Of a stretch of 41,068 nucleotides of DNA, positions 8,377-17,388 are shown piece by piece. Under the pieces are notes generated by a model that saw nothing but the letters and a program-made list of their open reading frames with translations, was not told the origin of the DNA and did not search any database. Within the stretch, counting starts at the first letter, position 1, and each line of letters opens with the position of its first letter. The DNA comes from Pseudomonas sp. SID14000. GTDB lineage: Bacteria; Pseudomonadota; Gammaproteobacteria; Pseudomonadales; Pseudomonadaceae. The translations under genes were made by a program, and so were the position numbers. The stretch is from assembly GCF_002165135.1 (NCBI RefSeq), contig NZ_NFZQ01000023.1:1-41068 (forward strand), in the 5' to 3' direction.

Positions 8377-9297
8377 TTGAGCACGATACTCGAACCTGGG
8401 CAGATCGAAGCGTCGGCGGTAATGCCGCCGTTTCTGCACCTGCCTCCCGCCAATCTGTTCGAACTGCGCGCCGCGCGCCTGGAGCAGCTGGCCGAGGGCA
8501 ATGCCCTTGGCCAATACCTGAAGCTGGTGGCCCGCTTGTGCCGCATCCAGCAGCAGCTTGTGGATAACCCGCCCGGTGGCATGCCGGTGGCCGAGGAGCG
8601 CCAGCGCCTGTGCATAAGTCATGGTTTGCCGCCGCTGGCGGCAGACAGCCTGGTGCGCGAAGGCGCGTGGCTGGTCTGGTTGCAGGCCTTGCTCGAGCAC
8701 TTCAAGGCGGAAACCAGCGGTCCCTTGGATGAGGCGCTGCAAGCCTTGCGTGGCAGTGACGACAATCAGCGCAAGGGTTGGGGCATTGCCTTGCTCGCCG
8801 GCCAGTACGACGCAGTGCCCGCAGCGCTGGTGCCCTTCATTGGGGCGGCCTTGCAGGCGGCCTGGTCCAGCTGGTTGCTGATGCTGCCCGCGCCCGAGCT
8901 CAAGCCCGCCGGCAGCCTGGCCCAGTGCCCGGCATGCGGTTCGCCGGCGATGGCCGGGGTGGTGCGCAACCGCGGCAAGCACAATGGGCTGCGCTACCTG
9001 GCCTGTTCACTGTGTGCCTGTGAATGGCATGTGGTGCGGGTCAAGTGCGTGTACTGCGAGTCGAGCAAGGACCTGCGTTATACCAGCCTCGACGATGACC
9101 GCCATGCGCCGGGCAAGGCGCCGCTGCGGGCCGAGTGCTGCCCTGAGTGCGAGAGCTACCTGAAGCAGAACTACCTGGAAAACGATGCGGCGGCCGAACC
9201 GCTGGCCGATGACCTGGCCAGCCTGGCGCTGGACATTCGCCTGGACGAGGAGGGCTTCCATCGGTTAGCACCGAACCTGATGCTTGCACCCGGGTAG
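8377..9297 (+). CDS. fdhE: formate dehydrogenase accessory protein FdhE
   Basis: Cytoplasmic maturation factor of 306 residues required for active formate dehydrogenase-N/O. It binds the Tat-exported catalytic subunit and the metal. Its C-terminal half shows four CxxC groups (C184/C187, C210/C213, C224/C227, C255/C258), the rubredoxin-like iron sites known for FdhE. The start is a TTG at 8377, chosen for the AAGAAGGA 8 bases upstream; no ATG fits this frame near it. It is the last gene of the enzyme operon, ahead of a REP pair. Confidence 0.93.
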   Translation: MSTILEPGQIEASAVMPPFLHLPPANLFELRAARLEQLAEGNALGQYLKLVARLCRIQQQLVDNPPGGMPVAEERQRLCISHGLPPLAADSLVREGAWLVWLQALLEHFKAETSGPLDEALQALRGSDDNQRKGWGIALLAGQYDAVPAALVPFIGAALQAAWSSWLLMLPAPELKPAGSLAQCPACGSPAMAGVVRNRGKHNGLRYLACSLCACEWHVVRVKCVYCESSKDLRYTSLDDDRHAPGKAPLRAECCPECESYLKQNYLENDAAAEPLADDLASLALDIRLDEEGFHRLAPNLMLAPG

Positions 9298-9329
9298 TGG
9301 GTGAGTGTCTACACTGTAAGACCGAGTCG

Positions 9330-9422
9330 CCTTCTTCGCGGGTAAACCCGCTCCCACAAGACCCGCGCAGCTTCTGAGGCTTGCGCGGTACCTGTGGGGG
9401 CGGGTTTACTCGCGAAGAGGCC
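9330..9422. repeat. REP pair in inverted orientation
   Basis: Two P. putida-type REPs face each other: CGCGGGTAAACCCGCTCCCA on the left and its inverted relative ending CGCGAAGAGGCC on the right, separated by about 30 bases. They lie between fdhE and selA and could form a large hairpin that partly separates expression of the two. Confidence 0.85.
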
Positions 9423-9457
9423 AGTACAGACAACGGATCAGTCCAAGGTAGTACCGC

Positions 9458-10885
9458 ATGTCCTCCAGCCTAGCCAGCGACACCCCACGCCTGCCCTCCA
9501 TCGACACCCTTCTGCGCCACCCGGCCTGCCTCCCGCTGATCGACCGCCACGGCCGCGACGCGGTCCTGGCCACCCTGCGGCAACTGCTCGACGACCTGCG
9601 CGACCCCGCCCGCACCGGCCAGCTCAGCGCCGCCGAACTGGCCGCTGAAGTCCTGCTGGGCCGCGCCGGCGAACGCCTGGTCACCCAGCAACGCAGCCAG
9701 GTTCGCCGTGTGTTCAACCTCACCGGCACCGTGCTGCACACCAACCTTGGCCGCGCCCTGCTGCCGGAGGAAGCCATCGAGGCCATGCGGACCGCCGCCC
9801 GCTACCCGCTCAACCTGGAATTCGACCTGGCCACCGGCAAGCGTGGCGACCGTGACGACCTGATCGAAGGCCTGATCCGCGAGCTGACTGGCGCCGAAGC
9901 CGTCACCGTGGTCAACAACAACGCCGCCGCCGTACTGCTGGCGCTCAACAGCCTGGGTGCGCGCAAGGAGGGGATCATCTCCCGCGGTGAACTGATCGAG
10001 ATCGGTGGTGCCTTCCGCATCCCCGACATCATGGCCCGTGCCGGCGTGAAACTGCACGAAGTCGGCACCACCAACCGCACCCACGCCCGCGACTACGAGG
10101 CCGCCATCAGCCCACGCACCGGCCTGCTGATGCGCGTGCATTGCAGCAACTACAGCATCCAGGGCTTCACTACCCAGGTGCCCACCGCCGAGTTGGCGCG
10201 CATCGCCCATCAGCATGACTTGCCGCTGCTGGAGGACCTTGGCAGTGGCAGCCTGCTTGACCTTACCCGCTGGGGCCTGCCTGCCGAGCCGACCGTGCGT
10301 CAGGCCCTGGCTGACGGTGCCGATATCGTCACCTTCAGTGGCGACAAACTGCTGGGCGGACCGCAAGCCGGGATCATCGTCGGGTGCAAGGAACTGATAG
10401 CCAGGATCAAGAAGAACCCGCTCAAGCGCGCATTGCGGGTCGACAAGATCACCCTGGCCGCACTTGAGGCGGTGCTGGCGCTGTACCGCAACCCGGACCG
10501 CCTGGCCGATCGCCTGCCCAGCCTGCGCCTGCTGACCCGCAGCCAGGCCGAAATCCAGACCCAGGCCGAGCGCCTGGCCCCTGAGCTCAAGGCCCGCCTG
10601 GGTGAGCAATGGGCGGTCAGCGTGGAGCCGGCGTTGGGCATGATCGGCAGTGGCAGCCAACCGGTGGCCCGCCTGCCGAGCGCGGCGTTGTGCCTGCGCC
10701 CGCAGGTGTCGAAGAGGCTGCGCGGGCGCAGCCTGCATGTGCTGGAGCGGGCCTTGCGTGACTTGCCGGTGCCGGTGCTCGGTCGTATCGCCGACGACGC
10801 CCTGTGGCTGGACCTGCGCCAACTGGATGACGAAGCCCAGTGGCTGGCGCAGTTGCCCGCCCTGCAATTGGGGCCAGTACAGTGA
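9458..10885 (+). CDS. selA: L-seryl-tRNA(Sec) selenium transferase SelA
   Basis: PLP enzyme of 475 residues (E. coli 463) that converts seryl-tRNA(Sec) to selenocysteinyl-tRNA(Sec) with selenophosphate. The N-terminal tRNA-binding domain (about 10-75) precedes the PLP core. Motifs seen are FNLTGTVLHTNLGRALL, NNNAAAVLL and the PLP lysine K297 in FSGDKLLGGPQ (E. coli K295). The gene ends inside the start of selB (GTGA overlap 10882-10885), so the two are coupled. The selenophosphate donor enzyme SelD is not encoded in this window. Confidence 0.97.
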   Translation: MSSSLASDTPRLPSIDTLLRHPACLPLIDRHGRDAVLATLRQLLDDLRDPARTGQLSAAELAAEVLLGRAGERLVTQQRSQVRRVFNLTGTVLHTNLGRALLPEEAIEAMRTAARYPLNLEFDLATGKRGDRDDLIEGLIRELTGAEAVTVVNNNAAAVLLALNSLGARKEGIISRGELIEIGGAFRIPDIMARAGVKLHEVGTTNRTHARDYEAAISPRTGLLMRVHCSNYSIQGFTTQVPTAELARIAHQHDLPLLEDLGSGSLLDLTRWGLPAEPTVRQALADGADIVTFSGDKLLGGPQAGIIVGCKELIARIKKNPLKRALRVDKITLAALEAVLALYRNPDRLADRLPSLRLLTRSQAEIQTQAERLAPELKARLGEQWAVSVEPALGMIGSGSQPVARLPSAALCLRPQVSKRLRGRSLHVLERALRDLPVPVLGRIADDALWLDLRQLDDEAQWLAQLPALQLGPVQ

Positions 10886-12804
10886 TCGTTGGTACCGCCG
10901 GCCACATCGACCACGGCAAGACCGCACTGCTCCAGGCCCTGACTGGCCAGGCCGGTGACCAGCGCCAGGAGGAGCGCGCCCGTGGCATGACCATCGACCT
11001 TGGCTACCGCTATGCGGCGTTGACCGAGGGGGCGCCACTGACTGGCTTCATCGATGTGCCGGGCCATGAGCGCTTTATCCACAACATGCTGGCCGGCGCC
11101 CACGGCATCGACCTGGTGCTGCTGGTGGTGGCGGCCGACGACGGGGTGATGCCGCAAACCCGCGAGCATCTGGCGATCATCGAGCTACTGGGTATTCCTC
11201 AGGCCTTGGTGGCGATCAGCAAATGTGACCGGGTAGAGCCAGCCCGCTTGGCCGAAGTGCAGGCACAGGTCAGCGAATTGCTGGCGTCGGGCCCTTATGC
11301 CGGTGCTCGGCAGTTTCCGTTGTCGAGTGTGACCGGCGAGGGGCTCGATGCCTTGCGCCAGGCCTTGCTGGCGGCCGAACAGCGCGTGCGTCAGCGCAGT
11401 GTGCGTGACGGTTTCCGCCTGGCCGTCGACCGCACCTTCGCCGTTCCCGGTGCGGGTGTGGTGGTCACGGGTACGGCGCTGGCCGGGCGGGTCAGTGCCG
11501 GCGACACCTTGTTGCTGGGCAAGGCCGGGAAGCCGGTGCGGGTGCGCGGCCTGCATGCGCAGAACCAGGCCGCGCTGGTGGCCGAGGCGGGCCAGCGGGT
11601 GGCACTGAACATCGCTGCCGAACGCCTGGCGGTGGAACAGGTGCGTCGGGGTGACTGGCTGGTGCCCGAGTGGCTGCATGCGCCCAGCGTGCGGGTGGAT
11701 ATCGAGCTGAACCTGTTGCCGGGCGAGACCCGGACCTTCGAACACTTTAGTGCTGTGCACGTACACCTCGGTACCCAGGACGTAACGGCCCGGGTGGCTC
11801 TGCTCGAAGGTGAAACCCTGGCGGCGGGCCAGCGCATGTTTGCCCAGTTGCTGCTCAACGCACCGCTGCAGGCCGTACACGGCGACCGCCTGGTGCTGCG
11901 CGACCAGCGTGCCCAGCGCACCCTGGGGGGCGGCAAGGTGCTCGACCCGTTCGCGCCAAGCCGTCAGCGTCGCAGCGATGAGCGCCTGCGGCAACTGCAG
12001 GTGCTGCGCGATGCCGAGGACCTGGAGCAGGCTCTGCCGGCACTGCTCGCCAGCGCACCGGGTGGTATTGACCCGCAGCGCCTGGAGCGGCAGTTCAATC
12101 GCCTGCGTGAAACCTGGCAGTTGCCGGAAGATGTGCTGGTGGTGGCCACGCGGCAGGGCCAACTGTTGTTTGCCAGTGCCCGGTGGCAGGTGCTCAAGCT
12201 TCAGGTGCTGGAGCAGCTGGCGCGGTTCCATGAACAGGAGCCCGACCAGCTCGGCCCGGACCGAGATCGCCTGCGCCGCTTTGCTGCCTTGGCGCTGGAG
12301 CGGCCCGCTTTTGTCAGCCTGCTGGATGAGTTGCTTGATGACGGCGCCATTGCCAGCAGCGGGCCTTGGCTGCACCTGCCCGATCACAAGGTGCAGTTGA
12401 GCGAAGCCGACAGCGCGTTATGGGCGCGTCTGCAACCGAAGTTGCTGGCGGGGCAATATGATCCGCCCTGGGTCAGGACGCTGGCGAGTGAGGAAAACTG
12501 TGCCGAAGCCGATGTACGCCTGTTGCTGCGCAAGCTGGCCCGACTGGGTCTGGTGCACCAGGTGGTACGCGACCTGTTCTACCCCGAGGCGACGCTACAG
12601 CGCATGGCAGAGCTGCTGCTGGGGCAGGCCGCTGAAACGCCGATAGTGCAGGTTGCCGCGTTTCGCGATATGTTGGGCATCGGTCGCAAGCGCAGTGTGC
12701 AGATTCTGGAATACTTCGACCGCATCGGGCTGACCCGGAGGGTGGCCGATCAGCGTCACATTCGCGCCGACAGCGCCCTGGCCCAGCAGCAGGCCAGGCA
12801 CTGA
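10882..12804 (+). CDS. selB: selenocysteine-specific elongation factor SelB
   Basis: GTPase of 640 residues (E. coli 614) that carries Sec-tRNA to the ribosome and binds the SECIS hairpin. The G domain starts at once (GHIDHGKT at 7-14, then DVPGHE and SKCD), followed by EF-Tu-like domains and C-terminal winged helices (from about residue 370) that bind the SECIS RNA. The GTG at 10882 is taken as the start because the family begins with IVGTAGHIDHGK; it overlaps the stop of selA by four bases. The tRNA-Sec gene begins 6 bases after the stop. Confidence 0.97.
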   Translation: MIVGTAGHIDHGKTALLQALTGQAGDQRQEERARGMTIDLGYRYAALTEGAPLTGFIDVPGHERFIHNMLAGAHGIDLVLLVVAADDGVMPQTREHLAIIELLGIPQALVAISKCDRVEPARLAEVQAQVSELLASGPYAGARQFPLSSVTGEGLDALRQALLAAEQRVRQRSVRDGFRLAVDRTFAVPGAGVVVTGTALAGRVSAGDTLLLGKAGKPVRVRGLHAQNQAALVAEAGQRVALNIAAERLAVEQVRRGDWLVPEWLHAPSVRVDIELNLLPGETRTFEHFSAVHVHLGTQDVTARVALLEGETLAAGQRMFAQLLLNAPLQAVHGDRLVLRDQRAQRTLGGGKVLDPFAPSRQRRSDERLRQLQVLRDAEDLEQALPALLASAPGGIDPQRLERQFNRLRETWQLPEDVLVVATRQGQLLFASARWQVLKLQVLEQLARFHEQEPDQLGPDRDRLRRFAALALERPAFVSLLDELLDDGAIASSGPWLHLPDHKVQLSEADSALWARLQPKLLAGQYDPPWVRTLASEENCAEADVRLLLRKLARLGLVHQVVRDLFYPEATLQRMAELLLGQAAETPIVQVAAFRDMLGIGRKRSVQILEYFDRIGLTRRVADQRHIRADSALAQQQARH

Positions 12805-12810
12805 GTTCAA

Positions 12811-12906
12811 GGAAGGCAATCGCGCCCGGTGGCGCGGCCGGGCTTCAAACCCGGTTGGGGACGGCAGCCGTTCCCGGGCAGGTTCGACTCCCGCTGCCTT
12901 CCGCCA
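12811..12906 (+). tRNA. selC: tRNA-Sec (anticodon UCA)
   Basis: A 96-base tRNA with the special features of tRNA-Sec: an 8-bp acceptor stem (GGAAGGCA with TGCCTTCC), a long variable arm (about 12855-12878), the anticodon TCA at 12845-12847 in the loop CTTCAAA, discriminator G, and an encoded CCA end. Its sequence is close to E. coli selC, including GGGCAGGTTCGACTCC in the T arm. It lies 6 bases after the selB stop, so it may be cut out of the sel transcript. Confidence 0.97.
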
Positions 12907-12924
12907 TTTTCTTTTGCCTGCCAG

Positions 12925-13018
12925 GGCCTATTCGCGGGTGAACCCGCTCCCACAGGTACCGTACAAGTCTCTGGAACTGTGACGCCCCTGTAGGAGCGGG
13001 TTTACCCGCGAAGAGGCC
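12925..13018. repeat. REP pair in inverted orientation
   Basis: Two facing REPs (TTCGCGGGTGAACCCGCTCC and its partner ending TTTACCCGCGAAGAGGCC) fill the gap between tRNA-Sec and the convergent asparaginase gene. They probably help end transcription from both sides. Confidence 0.85.
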
Positions 13019-13032
13019 AGAGCAGGTAACAG

Positions 13033-14022
13033 TCAGGCCCGCTCGCCACACAGGTCCAGGGCAAACCACCGCTCTGCCGTGTCGACATCCAGCCCGGCCC
13101 CCAACAGCGCAACCATCTTGGCCAGCGCCGCCTCGCGGGTCATGCCCCCACCACTGACCAGCCCGGCCCCGCGCAAGCGGTTACCCGCCGCATAGGTATC
13201 GAACACAACCGAACCCTCAGGGCACTGGCTGATAGCCGCCAGCATCACGCCTCGCTGGCGCGCCGCGCTCAGCACATCCAGCAATGCCTGATCATCCGAC
13301 GGCCCGGTACCGCTGCCGTAGCATTCAAGCAGCAACCCTTGCACGCCGCTGCCCAGCAACGCCTGCAAGTGCCCAGCCTGAAGGCCGGGGAACACAGGTA
13401 CTACCGCCAGGTTGACCGGCTGGCGCGGGTGCTTGTAGCCAAGCTCGGCAGGGATCGCAGTGGCGCGCTCACTGTCACGATGACGCGGCAGCGCGACAAA
13501 GGCATCGAACGCCTCGCTGCGTAGCTTCGACGCCCGGCAGCCATGCAGCAGTTGCCCATGGAAGTACAGCTGCACGCCATCTTCCAGCCCTTGTTCGAAC
13601 TGGCGCAGCGCGCCGCACAGGTTGCCCCAGGCGTCGCTGTCCGCGGCTCCCGCCGGCAGCATCGAGCCGGTCAGTAGCACCGGTACCGGCAGGCCCAGCA
13701 GCAGGAACGACAATGCTGCGGCGCTGTAGGCCAGGCTATCGGTGCCATGCAGCACCAGTACGCCATCATGGCCAGCTACCTCTACCGCTGCGACTATGGC
13801 ATCGCGCATCGCCAGCCAGTTGTGCTGTTGCATGTTGGCGCTGTCGAGCAGCGGGTTCAGTTCCTGCAGTGTCCACTGCACCTGGGGCGCATCGGCCATG
13901 TGGGCGAAGTGTTCGCGCATGCGCGCTTCGAAACCACCAGCCGGCGCCAAGCCTTCGGGGGTTTCGAGCATGCCGATGGTGCCCCCGGTATAGAGAACGA
14001 GGAGATTCTTTACTGCTCGCAT
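13033..14022 (-). CDS. ansA: type I L-asparaginase
   Basis: Cytoplasmic asparaginase of 329 residues that hydrolyses asparagine to aspartate and ammonia. The first catalytic threonine is T15 in TGGTIGM, and the second threonine-aspartate pair is T94/D95 in LHGTDSLAYS. No signal peptide is present, which fits the type I (AnsA) class and not the periplasmic type II enzyme. It lies downstream of the amino-acid symporter gene on the same strand, with a hairpin between them, so both may serve amino-acid use. Confidence 0.92.
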   Translation of the reverse strand: MRAVKNLLVLYTGGTIGMLETPEGLAPAGGFEARMREHFAHMADAPQVQWTLQELNPLLDSANMQQHNWLAMRDAIVAAVEVAGHDGVLVLHGTDSLAYSAAALSFLLLGLPVPVLLTGSMLPAGAADSDAWGNLCGALRQFEQGLEDGVQLYFHGQLLHGCRASKLRSEAFDAFVALPRHRDSERATAIPAELGYKHPRQPVNLAVVPVFPGLQAGHLQALLGSGVQGLLLECYGSGTGPSDDQALLDVLSAARQRGVMLAAISQCPEGSVVFDTYAAGNRLRGAGLVSGGGMTREAALAKMVALLGAGLDVDTAERWFALDLCGERA

Positions 14023-14057
14023 GGGAAGTATCCGTAGCGGTGAGCGGAGAAAGGTAA

Positions 14058-14078
14058 GCCGCCCACGAACGGGGCGGC
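14058..14078 (-). terminator. hairpin between the symporter gene and ansA
   Basis: GCCGCCC (14058-14064) pairs with GGGCGGC (14072-14078) over a 7-base loop. Read on the minus strand it is followed by TTACCTTT, a weak T-rich tail, 16 bases after the stop of the symporter gene. It may be a partial terminator that lets some transcription into ansA. Confidence 0.5.
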
Positions 14079-14093
14079 TGGGAGGAGAGGATA

Positions 14094-15536
14094 TCAGCGC
14101 TGCGTTTGGACTTCGCCGACTGCTTTGTCAGTGGCTGTTTCCGCCTGCGGATTGGCAGGCCAGGCATTGAGGTCCAGGTCCAGGTCGGCGAACTTGGCCG
14201 AGTCGAACACTGGCTGGTCGATGCCCGCCTTGCGCTGCTCGTCATAGTCGCGCATCACTCGCAGGCCGACCTTGAACAGCAGGGCCAGGGCCACCAGGTT
14301 GACGAAGGCCAGGCAGGTCATGGTGATATCGGCGAAGGCGAATACGGTCGACAGGTCCTGCAACGAACCCCACACCACCAGCGCCAGTACCAGGCCACGG
14401 AACACCATCAGTACCACGCGATTGCGGCTGAGGAACTGCAGGCTGTTCTCGCCCAGGTAGTAGTTGTAGAGGATGCAGGTGAACACGAACAGCGACAGTG
14501 CCACGCTGACGAACACGCGGCCCCAGTCACCGACCACGGCGGCCAGCGAGTTCTGGGTCAGGACGATGCCGTCACCTTCGAAGCCCGGGGTGTAGAAGCC
14601 CGACAGCAGGATCAGCAGCGCGGTGCAGGTGCAGATCAGGAAGGTGTCGAGGAACACGCTGAAGGCCTGGACCACGCCCTGGGCACCCGGGTGTTTCACG
14701 GCGGCCACGGCGGCGACGTTCGGCGCGCTGCCCAAGCCCGCTTCGTTGGCGAACACACCACGTTTCACGCCCATGACGATGGCGCTGCCGAGCAGGCCGG
14801 CGAAGGCCGGGTCGAGGCCGAAGGCGCTCTTGAAGATGGTTTCCAGCATGGCCGGCACGTGCTCGATCTGGGTGCCGATCACGTACAGGGTTACGCCGAT
14901 ATAGGCCAGGGTCTTGACCGGTACCAGCAGGTCCGACACCGCGGCGATGCGCTTGATGCCGCCGATGAAGGTGAGGGCCAGCAGTACGGCGAGGACGATA
15001 CCGGTGTGCTTGGGGTCGAAGGCGAAGGCGTTCTGCAGCGAGTGGGTCACGGTGTACGACTGCAGGCCGATGAAGGCGAAGCCGTAGGTGACCAGCAGCA
15101 GGATGGAGAACACGATGGCCATGCTTTTCAGCTTCAGGCCGTGCTGGATGTAGTAGGCCGGGCCGCCACGGTACAGGCCGTCGCCGTCGGCGCGCTTGTA
15201 GACCTGGGCCAGGGTGCATTCGAAGAAGCTGCTGGACATGCCCACCAATGCGGTGACCCACATCCAGAACACGGCGCCTGGGCCACCCAGGGTCACGGCA
15301 ATGCCGACACCGGCGATGTTACCGGCACCCACGCGGCCGGCCAGGCTCAGCATCAAGGCCTGGAAGGAGCTCAACTGGCCTGCCTGGCCCCGCAGCGACT
15401 CTTTGAACACACCGAACATGTGACCGAAGTGGCGGAACTGGACGAACCGGGATCGGATGGTGAAGTAGCTACCCAACCCCACGATCAGCACGATGAGAAG
15501 TTTCCCCGAGAGGAAATCGTTGATTACTTCGAGCAT
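14094..15536 (-). CDS. alanine/glycine:cation symporter (AGCS) family protein
   Basis: Inner-membrane sodium or proton symporter of 480 residues, of the AGCS family (AlsT, DagA, CycA-unrelated), importing alanine, glycine or a related amino acid. Family marks include the N-terminal GSYFTIRSRFVQFRHF, GRVGAGNIAGVGIAVTLGGPG and KRGVFANEAGLGSAP. About ten to eleven membrane helices are evident, with a charged cytoplasmic tail after about residue 440. It is followed by ansA and is divergent from an HTH regulator at 15715. The precise substrate cannot be read from the sequence. Confidence 0.9.
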   Translation of the reverse strand: MLEVINDFLSGKLLIVLIVGLGSYFTIRSRFVQFRHFGHMFGVFKESLRGQAGQLSSFQALMLSLAGRVGAGNIAGVGIAVTLGGPGAVFWMWVTALVGMSSSFFECTLAQVYKRADGDGLYRGGPAYYIQHGLKLKSMAIVFSILLLVTYGFAFIGLQSYTVTHSLQNAFAFDPKHTGIVLAVLLALTFIGGIKRIAAVSDLLVPVKTLAYIGVTLYVIGTQIEHVPAMLETIFKSAFGLDPAFAGLLGSAIVMGVKRGVFANEAGLGSAPNVAAVAAVKHPGAQGVVQAFSVFLDTFLICTCTALLILLSGFYTPGFEGDGIVLTQNSLAAVVGDWGRVFVSVALSLFVFTCILYNYYLGENSLQFLSRNRVVLMVFRGLVLALVVWGSLQDLSTVFAFADITMTCLAFVNLVALALLFKVGLRVMRDYDEQRKAGIDQPVFDSAKFADLDLDLNAWPANPQAETATDKAVGEVQTQR

Positions 15537-15650
15537 TGGAAATGACCTCGATTCTTATTGTTCGTGTGGAAAGACCAGCGGACGGCAGGCGCACCGCTAT
15601 TCATGGGGGCGCATGGTTGGCTATGACAAGGACGGTTACAATTTCGCGGC

Positions 15651-15683
15651 TTGCTCCGATTTGGTGCAACTTGATGCTACAAT
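15651..15683 (+). promoter_or_regulatory. possible promoter of the HTH regulator gene
   Basis: A TACAAT -10 (15678-15683) lies 32 bases before the chosen start codon at 15715. The best upstream hexamer, TTGCTC (15651-15656), is 21 bases away, which is too far for a standard sigma-70 promoter. If used, it would exclude the alternative start at 15682. Confidence 0.25.
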
Positions 15684-15714
15684 GGCGCCATTCGCGTCAC
15701 CTGAGTCCGCTGTC

Positions 15715-16524
15715 ATGAGCGATCATTTCGCTACCAACCTCAAACTGGCTTGCAGCCATTACCGCTCTATCTCCGAAGTTTGCCGCCAGGTTGCGATCAA
15801 CCGTGCGCAATTCAACAAGTATCTGAGTGGGCAGAGCCGCCCGACGGCTTACAACCTCAAGCGCATCGGCGATTTCTTCGGTGTCGAAGATTACGAATTG
15901 AATTTGCCACCCGAGCAGTTCAGCCGCTTGATCGGTGCTCGTGTGTCGGCCCCGGCCGAGCAGCCCGGCGACCCGATCAGCGATCTGTTCCGCCCATTGC
16001 ACGCCCATGCGGGGAACCTGTCGCGCTATTGCGGCTATTACCTGGAGTATTCCAACTGCATGTCGGTCCCGGGCACGGTCCTGGTGTCACTGGTGCACCT
16101 GTGGGAAGAGCGCGGGCAGTTCCTTTTCGAACGCCAGGAACGCCAGGAACGCTCCAGCGCCACCGACCCCCATGCCGAGGTGCGTTGCCGCTACCTGGGT
16201 GCGGCGTTCCAGTTGCAGGACCGGATGTTCCTGGTCGACTACGAGTCGCTGACTTTCAACGAGATGAGCCAGACTATCCTCATCCCCAGCTTCAAAAGCC
16301 GCATCACCCGCCTTAACGGCCTGAAGGCCGGCGTATCCAGCGGCGACCAGCGCTACCCGGCCTGCACCCGGGTGGTGTGGGATTACCTGGGAGTGGAGAT
16401 CAATCGCATCAACGCCTACCGGCAGGTAAAACTGTACCAGCCGGATGATCCACGTATAGATAACGACATCCGTGAGCGTTTGAGTGCGAGACCGCTTACT
16501 AACGGGTTGTTTGAAATCAAGTAA
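15715..16524 (+). CDS. helix-turn-helix (XRE-like) transcriptional regulator
   Basis: DNA-binding protein of 269 residues. An N-terminal XRE-type helix-turn-helix (about residues 10-65: SISEVCRQVAINRAQFNKYLSG with PTAYNLKRIGDFF) is followed by a C-terminal domain of about 190 residues that I do not recognise and that may bind a ligand. The start at 15715 is chosen because the HTH begins soon after. An in-frame ATG at 15682 would add eleven residues but overlaps a candidate -10. The gene is divergent from the amino-acid symporter gene and convergent, 11 bases apart, with the hydrolase gene. Its target is unknown; the symporter is the obvious candidate. Confidence 0.8.
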   Translation: MSDHFATNLKLACSHYRSISEVCRQVAINRAQFNKYLSGQSRPTAYNLKRIGDFFGVEDYELNLPPEQFSRLIGARVSAPAEQPGDPISDLFRPLHAHAGNLSRYCGYYLEYSNCMSVPGTVLVSLVHLWEERGQFLFERQERQERSSATDPHAEVRCRYLGAAFQLQDRMFLVDYESLTFNEMSQTILIPSFKSRITRLNGLKAGVSSGDQRYPACTRVVWDYLGVEINRINAYRQVKLYQPDDPRIDNDIRERLSARPLTNGLFEIK

Positions 16525-16535
16525 TGGCCAACACG

Positions 16536-17381
16536 TCAAGCGTCGTCGAGGATGAAAGCTTCCACGGCGCTCGCAACCTGATCGGCAATCGCTGGTGCAC
16601 TGCGTAAGTGGGCGGCGATGCCATGGTCACAGTCTGTAAGAAACAGGCATTGCAAACGCTCCGCTGAAACCGATTGCATCAGGGCCTGGGTAACTTCTTC
16701 AGGAATCGGGCTGTAGCGTTCGGCGCCGGCCAGCCACAGGTTACCTGCGCTAGTGCCCGGATCTTTGCCAAAACGTTGTGAATTCAGCCCGTCATATTCG
16801 CCGATCACCATCAGAACTCTGCCTTGGAACCGCTTGAGGAAGGCATAACTGTCGCAATCGAGAAAACCGTAGGGTTTTCTGATCGCGGCCGTGAATGCCG
16901 GGCCGAACGGTACCTGGTGAGCATGGTCTGGATAGACCGCCGGGCAGATCAGGACGATGCTGTCCACTTGCGGCAACTGTGCTGCAAGTTTTAGCGTTAT
17001 TGCCGCACCGAGGCTGTGGCCTATTATCGTTCGACAGCGAAGTGCGATATGTGCGTGGAAACGCCGTGCTTCATCAAGGTTCGTAGCCAGTGAAGGCGAC
17101 ACTGCACCTGGCTCACTGGCGAGGCTATGGCCTGACAGATTGGCAGTGAGTGAACCAATGCCTGCGGCTTGCAGGCGATAGAGCAGGGGATTGAGCCGGG
17201 TAAAGTCGGAGCGCGCGCCCCCCAGGACGAATGCAGGCGCTGCGCGCTCGATATCGGGTAGCAGCAATCGGGCTTGTTGCTGGTAGTTTCCAAATACTTC
17301 GTCGATGAACAGTTCTTTGCCTGGAGCGAGTTCGTCGAACTGCCATTTCAGGCGCTGAGAAGATTCCGTTTGCAAGTGCAT
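16536..17381 (-). CDS. alpha/beta hydrolase
   Basis: Putative hydrolase of 281 residues. The nucleophile elbow GHSLGA is present in the middle, and a late Asp (GEYDGL) and a His near the end (DCDHGIAAH) complete a plausible Ser-Asp-His triad. An oxyanion-type LGG lies in the N-terminal part. There is no signal peptide, so it is probably cytoplasmic. The start at 17381 is chosen because the upstream frame runs into the TSUP gene; TAGAGG lies a few bases before it. It follows the TSUP gene with a gap of 7 bases, so the two form an operon. Substrate unknown. Its base composition is less GC-rich than that of the flanking genes. Confidence 0.8.
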   Translation of the reverse strand: MHLQTESSQRLKWQFDELAPGKELFIDEVFGNYQQQARLLLPDIERAAPAFVLGGARSDFTRLNPLLYRLQAAGIGSLTANLSGHSLASEPGAVSPSLATNLDEARRFHAHIALRCRTIIGHSLGAAITLKLAAQLPQVDSIVLICPAVYPDHAHQVPFGPAFTAAIRKPYGFLDCDSYAFLKRFQGRVLMVIGEYDGLNSQRFGKDPGTSAGNLWLAGAERYSPIPEEVTQALMQSVSAERLQCLFLTDCDHGIAAHLRSAPAIADQVASAVEAFILDDA

Positions 17382-17388
17382 GGGGCCT

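Noticed and set aside
9470..12387. Long minus-strand open frames opposite selA and selB
   Set aside because: Same reason: Gln/Gly/Ala-rich shadow translations with no domain; selA and selB are certain on the plus strand.
14106..15545. 479-codon plus-strand open frame opposite the amino-acid symporter gene
   Set aside because: It mirrors the symporter gene; the translated sequence is His/Gln/Gly-rich, without any recognisable motif.
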